From positions 35,496-99,495 of the forward strand of contig CAMYNW010000014.1 of NCBI GenBank assembly GCA_947259885.1: a stretch of 64,000 nt of DNA, written 5' to 3'. The notes beneath the pieces are model-generated. The model searched no databases and was not told where the DNA came from. It was given only the letters and a program-made list of their open reading frames with translations. The DNA is from an uncultured Gammaproteobacteria bacterium. Lineage in GTDB: Bacteria > Pseudomonadota > Gammaproteobacteria > Arenicellales > Poriferihabitantaceae. The position numbers were made by a program, and so were the translations under genes. Shown piece after piece: positions 57,119 through 64,000 of this stretch (positions are counted from its first letter, which is position 1; the number at the start of each line of letters is the position of its first letter).

Positions 57119-58426
57119 TTAGCAATCGAGAGTGTTTTGCCTTTCCCAGTCACTAATTGAACGGGTGAAGTCATTCCACTGAACAAGTTTCAATTTACAG
57201 TAGGCTTTGATTAATTCTTCACCCATAGCTTCTTTAAGGGAGCTGCTTTTTTCAGTGATCCGGATGGCGTCAAGCAGGTTAAGCGGTAGTTTTGTGAGTC
57301 CGCGAACCTTGTGTCCCTCAGTGTACATATTGATATCGAGACGTTTACCAGGATCATGCTTCATGGCGATCCCGTCGAGACCCGAGGCAAGGATACCAGC
57401 CTGCATCAGATAGGGATTTGCCGCGCCATCCATCAGTCGCAGCTCGAATCGCCCCGGGTCGGGTATGCGCACCATGTGTGTTCTGTTATTGCCACTATAG
57501 CTTACTGCATTGGGTGACCAGGTCGCACCAGATAAAGTACGCGGAGCGTTGATTCTTTTATAACTATTCACCGTGGGATTGAAGATCGAGGCAAGCGCCT
57601 CGACGTTGTGCATGATTCCGCCAAGGAAATGGTAGGCCTTCTTGGATAGGCCCATTTCGTCACCTTTATCAGCGAACAGATTCTTATTTCCCGCTTTGTC
57701 CCATAGGGAGACGTGAGCATGGCAACCATTTCCGGTTAAATGAGCGAAAGGTTTTGGCATGAAGGTGGCGCGTAGTCCATTGTTTTCAGCGATTTGTCTG
57801 ACCATGTACTTGAAGAACACATGCCGGTCGGCTGTTTTGAGGCAATCGTCGTAGTCCCAGTTCATTTCAAACTGTCCGTTAGCATCTTCATGATCGTTCT
57901 GATACGGCCCCCACTCAAGCTCGATCATGGCGTCACAGACCTGGGTGATTACCTCATATTGACGCATCAACGCAGACTGGTCGTAACAAGGTTTGGATTG
58001 TGTATCCTGGTCGTCAGATATCGCAGTGCCATCACTATTAACCAGAAAGTACTCGCACTCTACGCCGGTTTTCATTCGACAGCCTTTTTTCGCCGCCTTT
58101 TCTATTTGTCGTTTGAGTGCAATACGGGGCGATGCTTCTATCGGTTTACCGTCGAGATATAGATCGCTCGCAAGCCAGCCTACTTCCTTTTTCCATGGCA
58201 ATTGAATCAGGCTTTCTGGATCCGGGATTGCAAACATGTCTCCATCCGCGGGGCTCATATCGAGCCAGGCGGCAAATCCGGCGAAACCGGCTCCATTTTG
58301 TTGCATATCGCCGATTGCCCGGGCGGGCACCAGCTTAGATCGCAGTACACCAAATAGATCGACAAAGCTGATCAGGAAGTATTCGATTTTTTTCTGTTTT
58401 GCAACGTTAGCAAGGTTGATAGCCAT
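57119..58426 (-). CDS. Type III glutamine-synthetase-like enzyme, GlnT/gamma-glutamylmethylamide synthetase (GmaS) type
   Basis: A 435-residue glutamine-synthetase-fold ligase. The beta-grasp N-terminus (FLISFVDLFGVLRSKLVP) is followed by the metal-site segments GVECEYFLV (about 120) and WGPYQNDHEDANGQFEMNW. The glutamate/ATP segments are NPTVNSYKRIN and RLMDGAANPYLMQAG. The C-terminal adenylylation site of GlnA type I is absent. It lies last in the order mgsA-mgsB-mgsC-gmaS, the arrangement of the N-methylglutamate pathway, where GmaS joins methylamine to glutamate. In rhizobia the same arrangement carries glnT with glx genes, so ordinary ammonia ligation is an alternative. Confidence 0.85.
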   Translation of the reverse strand: MAINLANVAKQKKIEYFLISFVDLFGVLRSKLVPARAIGDMQQNGAGFAGFAAWLDMSPADGDMFAIPDPESLIQLPWKKEVGWLASDLYLDGKPIEASPRIALKRQIEKAAKKGCRMKTGVECEYFLVNSDGTAISDDQDTQSKPCYDQSALMRQYEVITQVCDAMIELEWGPYQNDHEDANGQFEMNWDYDDCLKTADRHVFFKYMVRQIAENNGLRATFMPKPFAHLTGNGCHAHVSLWDKAGNKNLFADKGDEMGLSKKAYHFLGGIMHNVEALASIFNPTVNSYKRINAPRTLSGATWSPNAVSYSGNNRTHMVRIPDPGRFELRLMDGAANPYLMQAGILASGLDGIAMKHDPGKRLDINMYTEGHKVRGLTKLPLNLLDAIRITEKSSSLKEAMGEELIKAYCKLKLVQWNDFTRSISDWERQNTLDC

Positions 58427-58529
58427 GATTAAGTTCTGCCTGTTTATGTTTTTTGATAGTGATGATTATGGCAAATTTTGTGAGACCGATGAAATACGAG
58501 GAGTTTTCCCATGCTTATTCCAAATCTGT

Positions 58530-59861
58530 CTAAAACTTGCCACTAAATCCTGGAATCCAGTCAGTTCCTGCCAGTGGTATTCTTGCCATCGCAGAAGCTT
58601 CTATGGTGAGTGCAACCATATCCTGGGGTTCCAGATTGCGCACATTAGTTTTGCCCGCTGCACGTGCCAACGTCTGCGTTTCCAGAGTTAGACAGCGCAG
58701 GTAGTTAGCAACCCGCCGACCGGCCAATTCTGGATCCAGTCGCTCTCCGAGATCTGGATCTTGAGTGGAAATGCCCGATGGGTCTCTGCCGTCCTGCCAG
58801 TCGTCATAAAAGCCCGCAGTAGTGCCAAGGTCGTTATACTCCTGTTCATGCTCCGGGGCATTGTCACCCATCGCGATCAAGGCAGCGGTACCAATGGATA
58901 CCGCGTCAGCGCCCATCGCAAGAGCCTTGGCTACGTCAGCGCCAGAACGAATACCGCCAGATACAATAAGTTGAACTTCGCGGTGCATCCCCAGGTCTTT
59001 AAGCGCATCAACCGCAAGCCGTGTTGCAGGCAGAGTTGGGATCCCGACATGCTCAATAAACACATCCTGGGTCGCCGCGGTGCCCCCCTGCATACCGTCC
59101 ACAACCACGACATCTGCCCCGGCTTTAACTGCCAGCTGCACGTCAAAGAAGGTGCGTGTAGCCCCGACTTTGATATAAATCGGCACCTGCCAATCAGTGA
59201 TCTCTCTTAATTCCTGGACTTTTATTTCAAGGTCATCGGGTCCTGTCCAATCCGGGTGGCGACAAGCACTGCGTTGATCGATACCCTTTGGCAGGTTGCG
59301 CATTTCCGCTACCCGGTCACTGATCTTCTGGCCCAACAGCATTCCGCCGCCACCTGGCTTTGCGCCCTGCCCGACAACCACCTCAATGGCGTCTGCTTTT
59401 CGCAAGTCGTCCGGGTTCATGCCATAACGAGAGGGTAAGTATTGGTACACCAGCAGTTTTGAGTGTCCACGTTCCTCTGGTGTCATGCCACCATCACCCG
59501 TAGTAGTGCTGGTCCCGACTTCCGTCGCCCCGCGTCCAAGCGCTTCCTTGGCCTGCGCCGACAGGGCACCAAAACTCATGCCGGCAATAGTGATCGGGGT
59601 TGAGATTGTGATCGGTTTTTTTGCGAATCTGGTACCCAGGGTGACAGTCGTTTCACATTTCTCACGATAGCCTTCTAACGGATAACGTGACATGCTGGCA
59701 CCTAAAAATAATAAATCATCAAAGGTTGGAATCGTTCGTTTGGCGCCCGCTCCGCGTATGTCATAAATACCTTCCCGCGCTGCGCGTTGAATTTCCCTGA
59801 TGACAGGTTTTGAAAAGGTCGCGGATTCGCGTAACCAGCTGGTATCGATTTTACTACTCAT
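58530..59861 (-). CDS. FMN-binding glutamate synthase-like protein (MgsC/GlxD)
   Basis: A 443-residue protein equal to the central FMN/synthase domain of glutamate synthase. The TIM barrel contains SFGALSAQAKEALGRGA, GQGAKPGGGGMLLGQK (about 170), VVVDGMQGGTAATQD and GGIRSGADVAKALAMGADAV. It has only three cysteines, widely spaced, so the three-Cys [3Fe-4S] site of GltB is not present. As MgsC it would make N-methylglutamate from methylamine and glutamate; as GlxD its activity is unknown. The ATG at 59861 (MSSKIDTSWLRES) follows the mgsB-like stop by 1 bp; longer starts lie inside that gene. Confidence 0.88.
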   Translation of the reverse strand: MSSKIDTSWLRESATFSKPVIREIQRAAREGIYDIRGAGAKRTIPTFDDLLFLGASMSRYPLEGYREKCETTVTLGTRFAKKPITISTPITIAGMSFGALSAQAKEALGRGATEVGTSTTTGDGGMTPEERGHSKLLVYQYLPSRYGMNPDDLRKADAIEVVVGQGAKPGGGGMLLGQKISDRVAEMRNLPKGIDQRSACRHPDWTGPDDLEIKVQELREITDWQVPIYIKVGATRTFFDVQLAVKAGADVVVVDGMQGGTAATQDVFIEHVGIPTLPATRLAVDALKDLGMHREVQLIVSGGIRSGADVAKALAMGADAVSIGTAALIAMGDNAPEHEQEYNDLGTTAGFYDDWQDGRDPSGISTQDPDLGERLDPELAGRRVANYLRCLTLETQTLARAAGKTNVRNLEPQDMVALTIEASAMARIPLAGTDWIPGFSGKF

Positions 59862-59862
59862 G

Positions 59863-60540
59863 TCAGTATGCCCCCACGTTGTCGACCTGGAAGTTATAGA
59901 GCTTTCTGGCCGATCCGTAGCGTTTGAATTCAGCAGGATCATGTTTGATTCCCGCCTTGTTCAACAAATCCTTTAGCTCTTCGATATGTTCAGTTTCCAT
60001 TGGCTTTTCGATGCAATCAGTGCCCAGACTCGTCGGCTCTCCGCGGAGATAAATTCTTGCTTCATAAATGGAGTCACCGAGCGATTCTCCGGCGTCGCCA
60101 CAGATAACCAGGCGACCGCTTTGCGCCATAAACGCACTCATGTGGCCGATTGAGCCGCCAACGACGATATCAACGCCTTTCATCGAAATACCGCATCGTG
60201 CCGCCGCATCCCCTTCTACGATCAGCAAACCACCATGGGCTGTTGCGCCGCAATATTGCGACGCGTTGCCTTTAACCGTCACCGAGCCAGACATCATATT
60301 TTCCGCCAGCCCAGGGCCCGCATTGCCGTGAACAGTAATCCGGGCGTTCTGGTTCATCCCTGCGCAGTAGTAGCCTACGTGACCACGAATATCCACTTGT
60401 GTTTCAAACTGCGCACCCGCAGCGACGTTATGCTTGCCTCCTGGATTAACCACCTCGATCGACTGCCCCGCCAAGTCACTGCCATGCAGAGCCTGGTTCA
60501 GCAAACGGACCTCGGCATTCTGTAAGTCAAATTCCCTCAT
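59863..60540 (-). CDS. Glutamate synthase GXGXG-domain protein (MgsB/GlxC)
   Basis: A 225-residue right-handed beta-helix protein matching the C-terminal GltB domain. Glycine-rich repeats such as GNAGPGLAENMMSG, GNASQYCGATAHGG and GDAGESLGDSIYEA are spaced about 19-20 residues apart (about 75-175). It is a structural partner of the amidotransferase and FMN subunits. The ATG at 60540 overlaps the mgsA-like stop (ATGA), so it is translationally coupled. Confidence 0.9.
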   Translation of the reverse strand: MREFDLQNAEVRLLNQALHGSDLAGQSIEVVNPGGKHNVAAGAQFETQVDIRGHVGYYCAGMNQNARITVHGNAGPGLAENMMSGSVTVKGNASQYCGATAHGGLLIVEGDAAARCGISMKGVDIVVGGSIGHMSAFMAQSGRLVICGDAGESLGDSIYEARIYLRGEPTSLGTDCIEKPMETEHIEELKDLLNKAGIKHDPAEFKRYGSARKLYNFQVDNVGAY

Positions 60541-61451
60541 TTTACTTCTCTCTCCCAACTGTAGATCCTGGCAGGATCAGGCTCCCAGATGCGCGCATTC
60601 TCGCTGTTAGGAAGTTGTGCTATGGCGCGATATTCGGAAGACATTGCGACCCAGTCATCGGTTTCTGCAAGGACCGCGGGTTTACATGCGATGGGATCGC
60701 GCAGAACCGCAAACCCATCCCGAGTGCCTACCGCAAAGGTGTAAAACCCGTCTAGATCTTTAATCGCGTTTTCCAGCGCCTGATTAAGCGTCGCGCCCTG
60801 GCCTAGCCGCCAGGTCAGATAACCTGCGGCAACTTCGCTGTCGTTGTCAGTCTGGAAGCGGATCCCTTCCGAGCGCAATCTATCTCTCCACTGGTTGTGG
60901 TTTGATAGTGAACCGTTATGCACCAGGCATAAATCTCGTCCGGTCGAGAAAGGGTGAGAATGTTCCGTGGTGACCGCACTTTCTGTTGCCATGCGCGTAT
61001 GGCCGAGTGCATGCGTTCCGTGCATATTCCTTATTTTAAATTTTTTAATCACCTGATCAGGAAGACCTTTCTCCTTGAATATTTCGATGGCGCTTCCAAG
61101 ACTGGTGATCTTGACGTTGTCGAGATTGGATTCGATCCATCCGGCAATGTCGTCGGACTGCGCAGCGTCTGAGGCGCCGGCAATCATTACTGCATGATTG
61201 GCCAAAGGGGTGACCGAGACATGTTGGCCAAGCCCCTCCACCAGTTTGCTTTCTATCGCAATCCAGTCCACGTCATCCGGTCCTTGAAGCGTAATTTTCA
61301 CCGACTTCGCGTCGACTGGGTCGTGATATATCGCTACCCCTGCGCTGTCTGGACCTCGATCGGTCATCTGCACCAGCATATCAGCCAGCATTGTTCCCAG
61401 ATGCTGCTCTAACGCCGGATTTTTAAGGTATAAGCCAACTATTCCACACAT
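60537..61451 (-). CDS. Class II glutamine amidotransferase (MgsA/GlxB)
   Basis: A 304-residue stand-alone Ntn-type glutaminase matching the N-terminal GltB domain. The nucleophile is Cys2 (MCGIVGLYLKNP), and the RGPDSAG and HTRMATESAVT segments and LVHNGSLSNH fit the fold. It would release ammonia or accept an amine-bearing substrate for the FMN subunit. It is the first structural gene of the four-gene operon and follows the XRE-cupin regulator by 112 bp. Confidence 0.9.
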   Translation of the reverse strand: MCGIVGLYLKNPALEQHLGTMLADMLVQMTDRGPDSAGVAIYHDPVDAKSVKITLQGPDDVDWIAIESKLVEGLGQHVSVTPLANHAVMIAGASDAAQSDDIAGWIESNLDNVKITSLGSAIEIFKEKGLPDQVIKKFKIRNMHGTHALGHTRMATESAVTTEHSHPFSTGRDLCLVHNGSLSNHNQWRDRLRSEGIRFQTDNDSEVAAGYLTWRLGQGATLNQALENAIKDLDGFYTFAVGTRDGFAVLRDPIACKPAVLAETDDWVAMSSEYRAIAQLPNSENARIWEPDPARIYSWEREVK

Positions 61452-61563
61452 TTCAGTGTTTGCCTCGATTCTTTGCAGGACGGTTGTATGTTGGAATGGA
61501 TGGTATCAGTGTTCGAATCGTTTATCTACTCACATGAAACTAATTTTAACATGAAGAAATAAC

Positions 61564-62181
61564 CTAACTCTCATTGCCGTGCCTGCCGACGATAACTGCT
61601 AACATTTTGACCGGTAAGGCAATGAGTTCCTCCGGGCCGTGGGGGGCCTCCGAATCGAAATATAGTGAATCACCGGGAGACATTGGATAGGTCTTGTTTG
61701 CATGGCGGTAAACCATTTCTCCTGCTAACAGATGAATAAACTCGACTCCATCATGCTGGAACAGGGGGAACACATCTGACTTCTCGATCAAGGTAATCAG
61801 GTAAGGTTCTACCATCGGTGATTGACCGCTTGAATGCCCAAGCAGTTGATACTGATGACCGGCACGCGTACCTTGACGCTCAATGGTGAGTCCACTGCCA
61901 GCTGGCACGTAAGTGGCTTCCCTGGTGTCCTCATACATGCGGAACAAAGAAGTAACTGGAACATTTAATGCGGCGGCTAAACTATTCAACGTGGCAAGGG
62001 ACGGAGAGGTCAGGCCGTTTTCTACCTTTGACAGCATTCCAGGTGAGAGCCCCGACTGGCGCGCCAGATCCGCGACAGTCATCCCTTGTTGAACTCGATA
62101 AGCTCTGACTTGACGGCCGATCGCAAGCTCAAGCGCATTGTGAGGAACATATCTTGATGGGTCTGAACCTGGGTCTGTCAT
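61564..62181 (-). CDS. XRE-family regulator with C-terminal cupin domain
   Basis: A 205-residue regulator. The N-terminal helix-turn-helix (about 20-75) reads VRAYRVQQGMTVADLARQSG then LSPGMLSKVENG, and a C-terminal cupin (about 120-198, HLLAGEMVYRHANKTYPMSPGD) binds a small ligand. Members of this family (PuuR-like) often control polyamine, amine or amino acid metabolism. It lies upstream of and in the same direction as the mgs-like genes, so it probably regulates them. The ATG at 62181 is preferred, since the likely promoter places the transcript start near 62204, almost at the alternative GTG (62202). Confidence 0.87.
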   Translation of the reverse strand: MTDPGSDPSRYVPHNALELAIGRQVRAYRVQQGMTVADLARQSGLSPGMLSKVENGLTSPSLATLNSLAAALNVPVTSLFRMYEDTREATYVPAGSGLTIERQGTRAGHQYQLLGHSSGQSPMVEPYLITLIEKSDVFPLFQHDGVEFIHLLAGEMVYRHANKTYPMSPGDSLYFDSEAPHGPEELIALPVKMLAVIVGRHGNES

Positions 62182-62210
62182 TACCGTTAACTTTAGTTTC
62201 ACTTCCTAAG

Positions 62211-62238
62211 GTTATACTATCGTTTTAACTATTGTAAA
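62211..62238 (-). promoter_or_regulatory. Candidate promoter of the XRE-cupin gene
   Basis: On the minus strand TTTACA (62238-62233) and TATAAC (62216-62211) are separated by 16 bp. The region is shared with the divergent response-regulator gene, whose own TATACT (62213-62218) overlaps it. Confidence 0.45.
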
Positions 62239-62251
62239 AGCCAGCAGTCAT

Positions 62252-62938
62252 ATGAAAGGCACTATTCTCTTGGTGGAAGATCACCGCGATCTGGCGGAAA
62301 CCGTCTCCATGACATTAGAGGCGGCAGGATTTGTTATCGATTACGCAGCGGACGGCTTGCAAGCAATACAACTTGCAACAACCCAGGTATTCGATGCAAT
62401 TATTCTCGATGTCATGTTGCCTGGGATTGACGGCTTCTCGGTTTGTCAGCGACTTAGAGATGAGTTTAATCTCGATACTCCAATATTGATGCTTACTGCG
62501 CGGGATCAGATTGAAGACAAGCTCGAGGGATTCGAACACGGAGCCGATGACTATCTGGTAAAACCATTTGTAATGGCGGAATTAGTTGCCAGAGTGACCG
62601 CGCTGGTAAATCGCAAACGCGGTGAAATGGCGAACACACAAATTTCCCTGGGTGACCTGAGTCTTGATTCTCGAACTCGTAAAGTCAGTCGCGCAGGTCA
62701 GGACATCATATTGTCTCCAACCGGATTTCGTATATTGCGAATATTGTTGCGTGAATCACCCGCTGTGGTGTCGAGAGACGCGCTTGAAAACGAGCTTTGG
62801 GGCGATGAAGTGCCAGACAGCGATGCGCTGCGCAGTCATATTTATATTCTTCGTAAAGCTATTGACCGGCCATTTGAAGATGAGCACGGCGCGCTGATAA
62901 AAACTATAAAAGGGGTTGGACTTAAGATTGAGGCTTGA
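62252..62938 (+). CDS. OmpR/PhoB-family response regulator
   Basis: A 228-residue two-component regulator. The receiver domain (about 4-118) has the acidic pair ED (9-10), the phospho-acceptor Asp53 (DAIILDVMLPG) and Lys in LVKPF (about 103). The C-terminal winged-helix domain (about 130-226) ends with the typical DALRSHIYILRKAI and IKTIKGVGLKIE. The target genes are unknown. It is convergent with, not in tandem with, the histidine kinase gene that follows. Confidence 0.93.
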   Translation: MKGTILLVEDHRDLAETVSMTLEAAGFVIDYAADGLQAIQLATTQVFDAIILDVMLPGIDGFSVCQRLRDEFNLDTPILMLTARDQIEDKLEGFEHGADDYLVKPFVMAELVARVTALVNRKRGEMANTQISLGDLSLDSRTRKVSRAGQDIILSPTGFRILRILLRESPAVVSRDALENELWGDEVPDSDALRSHIYILRKAIDRPFEDEHGALIKTIKGVGLKIEA

Positions 62939-63022
62939 GTGTAGTTTGGGCCAAGGACAAAATTTTAAGTAGTTAGTTAACTTTTAGAGGTCCTAAATCG
63001 GGTTATGGACGACGCTGCGGTT

Positions 63023-64000
63023 TCAAAAAACAACCCGAAACACCATCCCTCTGTCCACCGAATATTCCCCCTCGACCTGCCAGCCGAATAGCTCGCAAAG
63101 ACGTTTAACTATATCCAGTCCAACTCCGTAGCCGCTTGAACTGGTACTCCCCTGCCCTCGGACGAAGGGCTCGAACAGCTTTTCACTGTCGGCCGGTAAT
63201 ACCCCTTCACCATGGTTGCATACCTCCAAAAGGTTATCATCCAGCACTACCGTCACTTCGCCCTTTCTAGTGTAGTTAAATGCGTTTCTCAGTAAATTCC
63301 CGATTACCGCTTCGGCAAACTGGCGTGTGGCGGTGACTTTGACCTGTTTGCGATCCTGAAGATTAATTGATACATGTCGATCTTGATTGTGGGTCAACGC
63401 CAGCTGTTCGAGCTGACTTTCCACAATCTCATTAATGGAAACTTCAGTCATACCTGGTAACTCTTTGCTGCCCCGCGCGAGGATCAGTAATGCCGTCACC
63501 AGTTCATTCATGTCCTTAACAGTTCGAAGGATGCGCGCTAACGACTTCTTCTGATTTGGTCCGAGATTGGTGTTCTCCGAAAGGAACTCTGCTGATCCCT
63601 GGATGACGGTTAATGGGGTGCGTAATTCGTGACTGGCGTCGCGAGTAAAGCGTCGTTCACGATCGATGAATTCGTTGATTTCAACAGTGAAAGAATTCAA
63701 TGAGTCGACCAGCACGTTTATCTCATCATCGACATGTGTCGTTTTTAGGTTGGAAAGCTCAAGATCAATGACTTGATATTGTGATGGATCGAACTTTCTC
63801 AATCGATTTGCCAGTGCGACTAGAGGGGACACGGCTTTCCGAGACTGTCTGAATGCGACGTAGGCGGACAGGTATATCACGATCAAAACCAGACTGAGCG
63901 GCACCACACCAAAATAGAATGACAGTGCGGCTACACTTTCTTCATCGAATACCAGATACAGGGTGGCGGTTTGTCCTCTATGGATTCGACGATCCACCAG
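63023..64000 (-). CDS. Sensor histidine kinase (5' end beyond window)
   Basis: At least 326 residues of a membrane histidine kinase; the frame is open to the window edge, so the N-terminus and most of the sensor domain are missing. A transmembrane helix (in FGVVPLSLVLIVIYLSAYVAF) is followed by a HAMP-like linker, the H-box (DASHELRTPL), the N-box (IGNLLRNAFNY), and G boxes (EPFVRGQG and GYGVGLDIVKRL). It probably phosphorylates the adjacent response regulator. The input signal cannot be judged because the periplasmic part is cut off. Confidence 0.92.
   Translation of the reverse strand: MVDRRIHRGQTATLYLVFDEESVAALSFYFGVVPLSLVLIVIYLSAYVAFRQSRKAVSPLVALANRLRKFDPSQYQVIDLELSNLKTTHVDDEINVLVDSLNSFTVEINEFIDRERRFTRDASHELRTPLTVIQGSAEFLSENTNLGPNQKKSLARILRTVKDMNELVTALLILARGSKELPGMTEVSINEIVESQLEQLALTHNQDRHVSINLQDRKQVKVTATRQFAEAVIGNLLRNAFNYTRKGEVTVVLDDNLLEVCNHGEGVLPADSEKLFEPFVRGQGSTSSSGYGVGLDIVKRLCELFGWQVEGEYSVDRGMVFRVVF

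Noticed and set aside
58530..61451. Split conventional glutamate synthase (GOGAT) large subunit
   Set aside because: The three parts correspond to GltB domains, but they are separate genes in mgsABC order, lack the GltB cysteine cluster, and no gltD is adjacent.

Overview
The window is chromosomal DNA from a free-living gammaproteobacterium, probably aquatic or marine and not a close relative of the enteric bacteria. The evidence is gene order. The block truA-trpF-accD-folC-dedD-cvpA-purF and the block mreBCD-mrdA-rodA-mltB-rlpA-dacC-ybeD-lipB, with gatCAB divergent from mreB, are arrangements known from Pseudomonas-like and marine Gammaproteobacteria. Codon use and base composition look even throughout. 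No insertion sequence, integrase, prophage or CRISPR array was seen. The genus cannot be named from the sequence alone.

Layout. 0-5 kb: an acyl-CoA catabolism locus. It holds the fused B12-dependent mutase icmF (cut by the left edge), a divergent MerR regulator of the LiuR type with a perfect 20-bp palindromic operator between them, and a hydroxyacid-oxoacid transhydrogenase-like iron alcohol dehydrogenase. 4.8-9.5 kb: accessory genes, namely an alpha/beta hydrolase, a SprT-like metalloprotease, a hotdog thioesterase, a protein with three Rid domains, a DinB remnant and a DMT exporter. 9.9-17.1 kb: a Kef-type antiporter, comM, ubiK, surA and lptD. 17.2-27.7 kb: murU, then the cell-shape and cell-wall block lipB to mreB. 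27.8-34.1 kb: gatCAB, tRNA-Arg, the Maf-family gene yceF and uvrB. 34.2-37 kb: a looser region with an orphan pseudopilin, an 845-bp stretch holding micro-ORFs and a strong hairpin, a 2-hydroxyacid dehydrogenase and tRNA-Asn. 37-43.4 kb: the translation/transcription operon tRNA-fMet-rimP-nusA-infB-rbfA-truB. 43.6-45.8 kb: cysS and lpxH, divergent. 45.8-55.2 kb: one long minus-strand run, ffs-dnaX-ybaB-recR-truA-trpF-accD-folC-dedD-cvpA-purF. 55.4-57 kb: a cysteine-desulfurase-like protein and a DUF1330 protein. 57-62.2 kb: mgsABC-gmaS-like genes under an XRE-cupin regulator. 62.2-64 kb: a response regulator and a convergent histidine kinase cut by the right edge.

Most of the window is core housekeeping. 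The accessory parts with most to explain are: (i) the mgsABC-gmaS-like operon, which makes N-methylglutamate or remodels glutamine nitrogen but has no mgdABCD beside it; (ii) the IcmF/LiuR/transhydrogenase locus; (iii) the triple-Rid gene set; and (iv) the 34.8-35.6 kb stretch with two micro-ORFs that have good ribosome binding sites and a long imperfect hairpin. A run of seven A in dnaX is a candidate frameshift site for making a gamma-like subunit. I see no clearly new large multi-gene system; the best candidates for something undescribed are small or concern pathway wiring.
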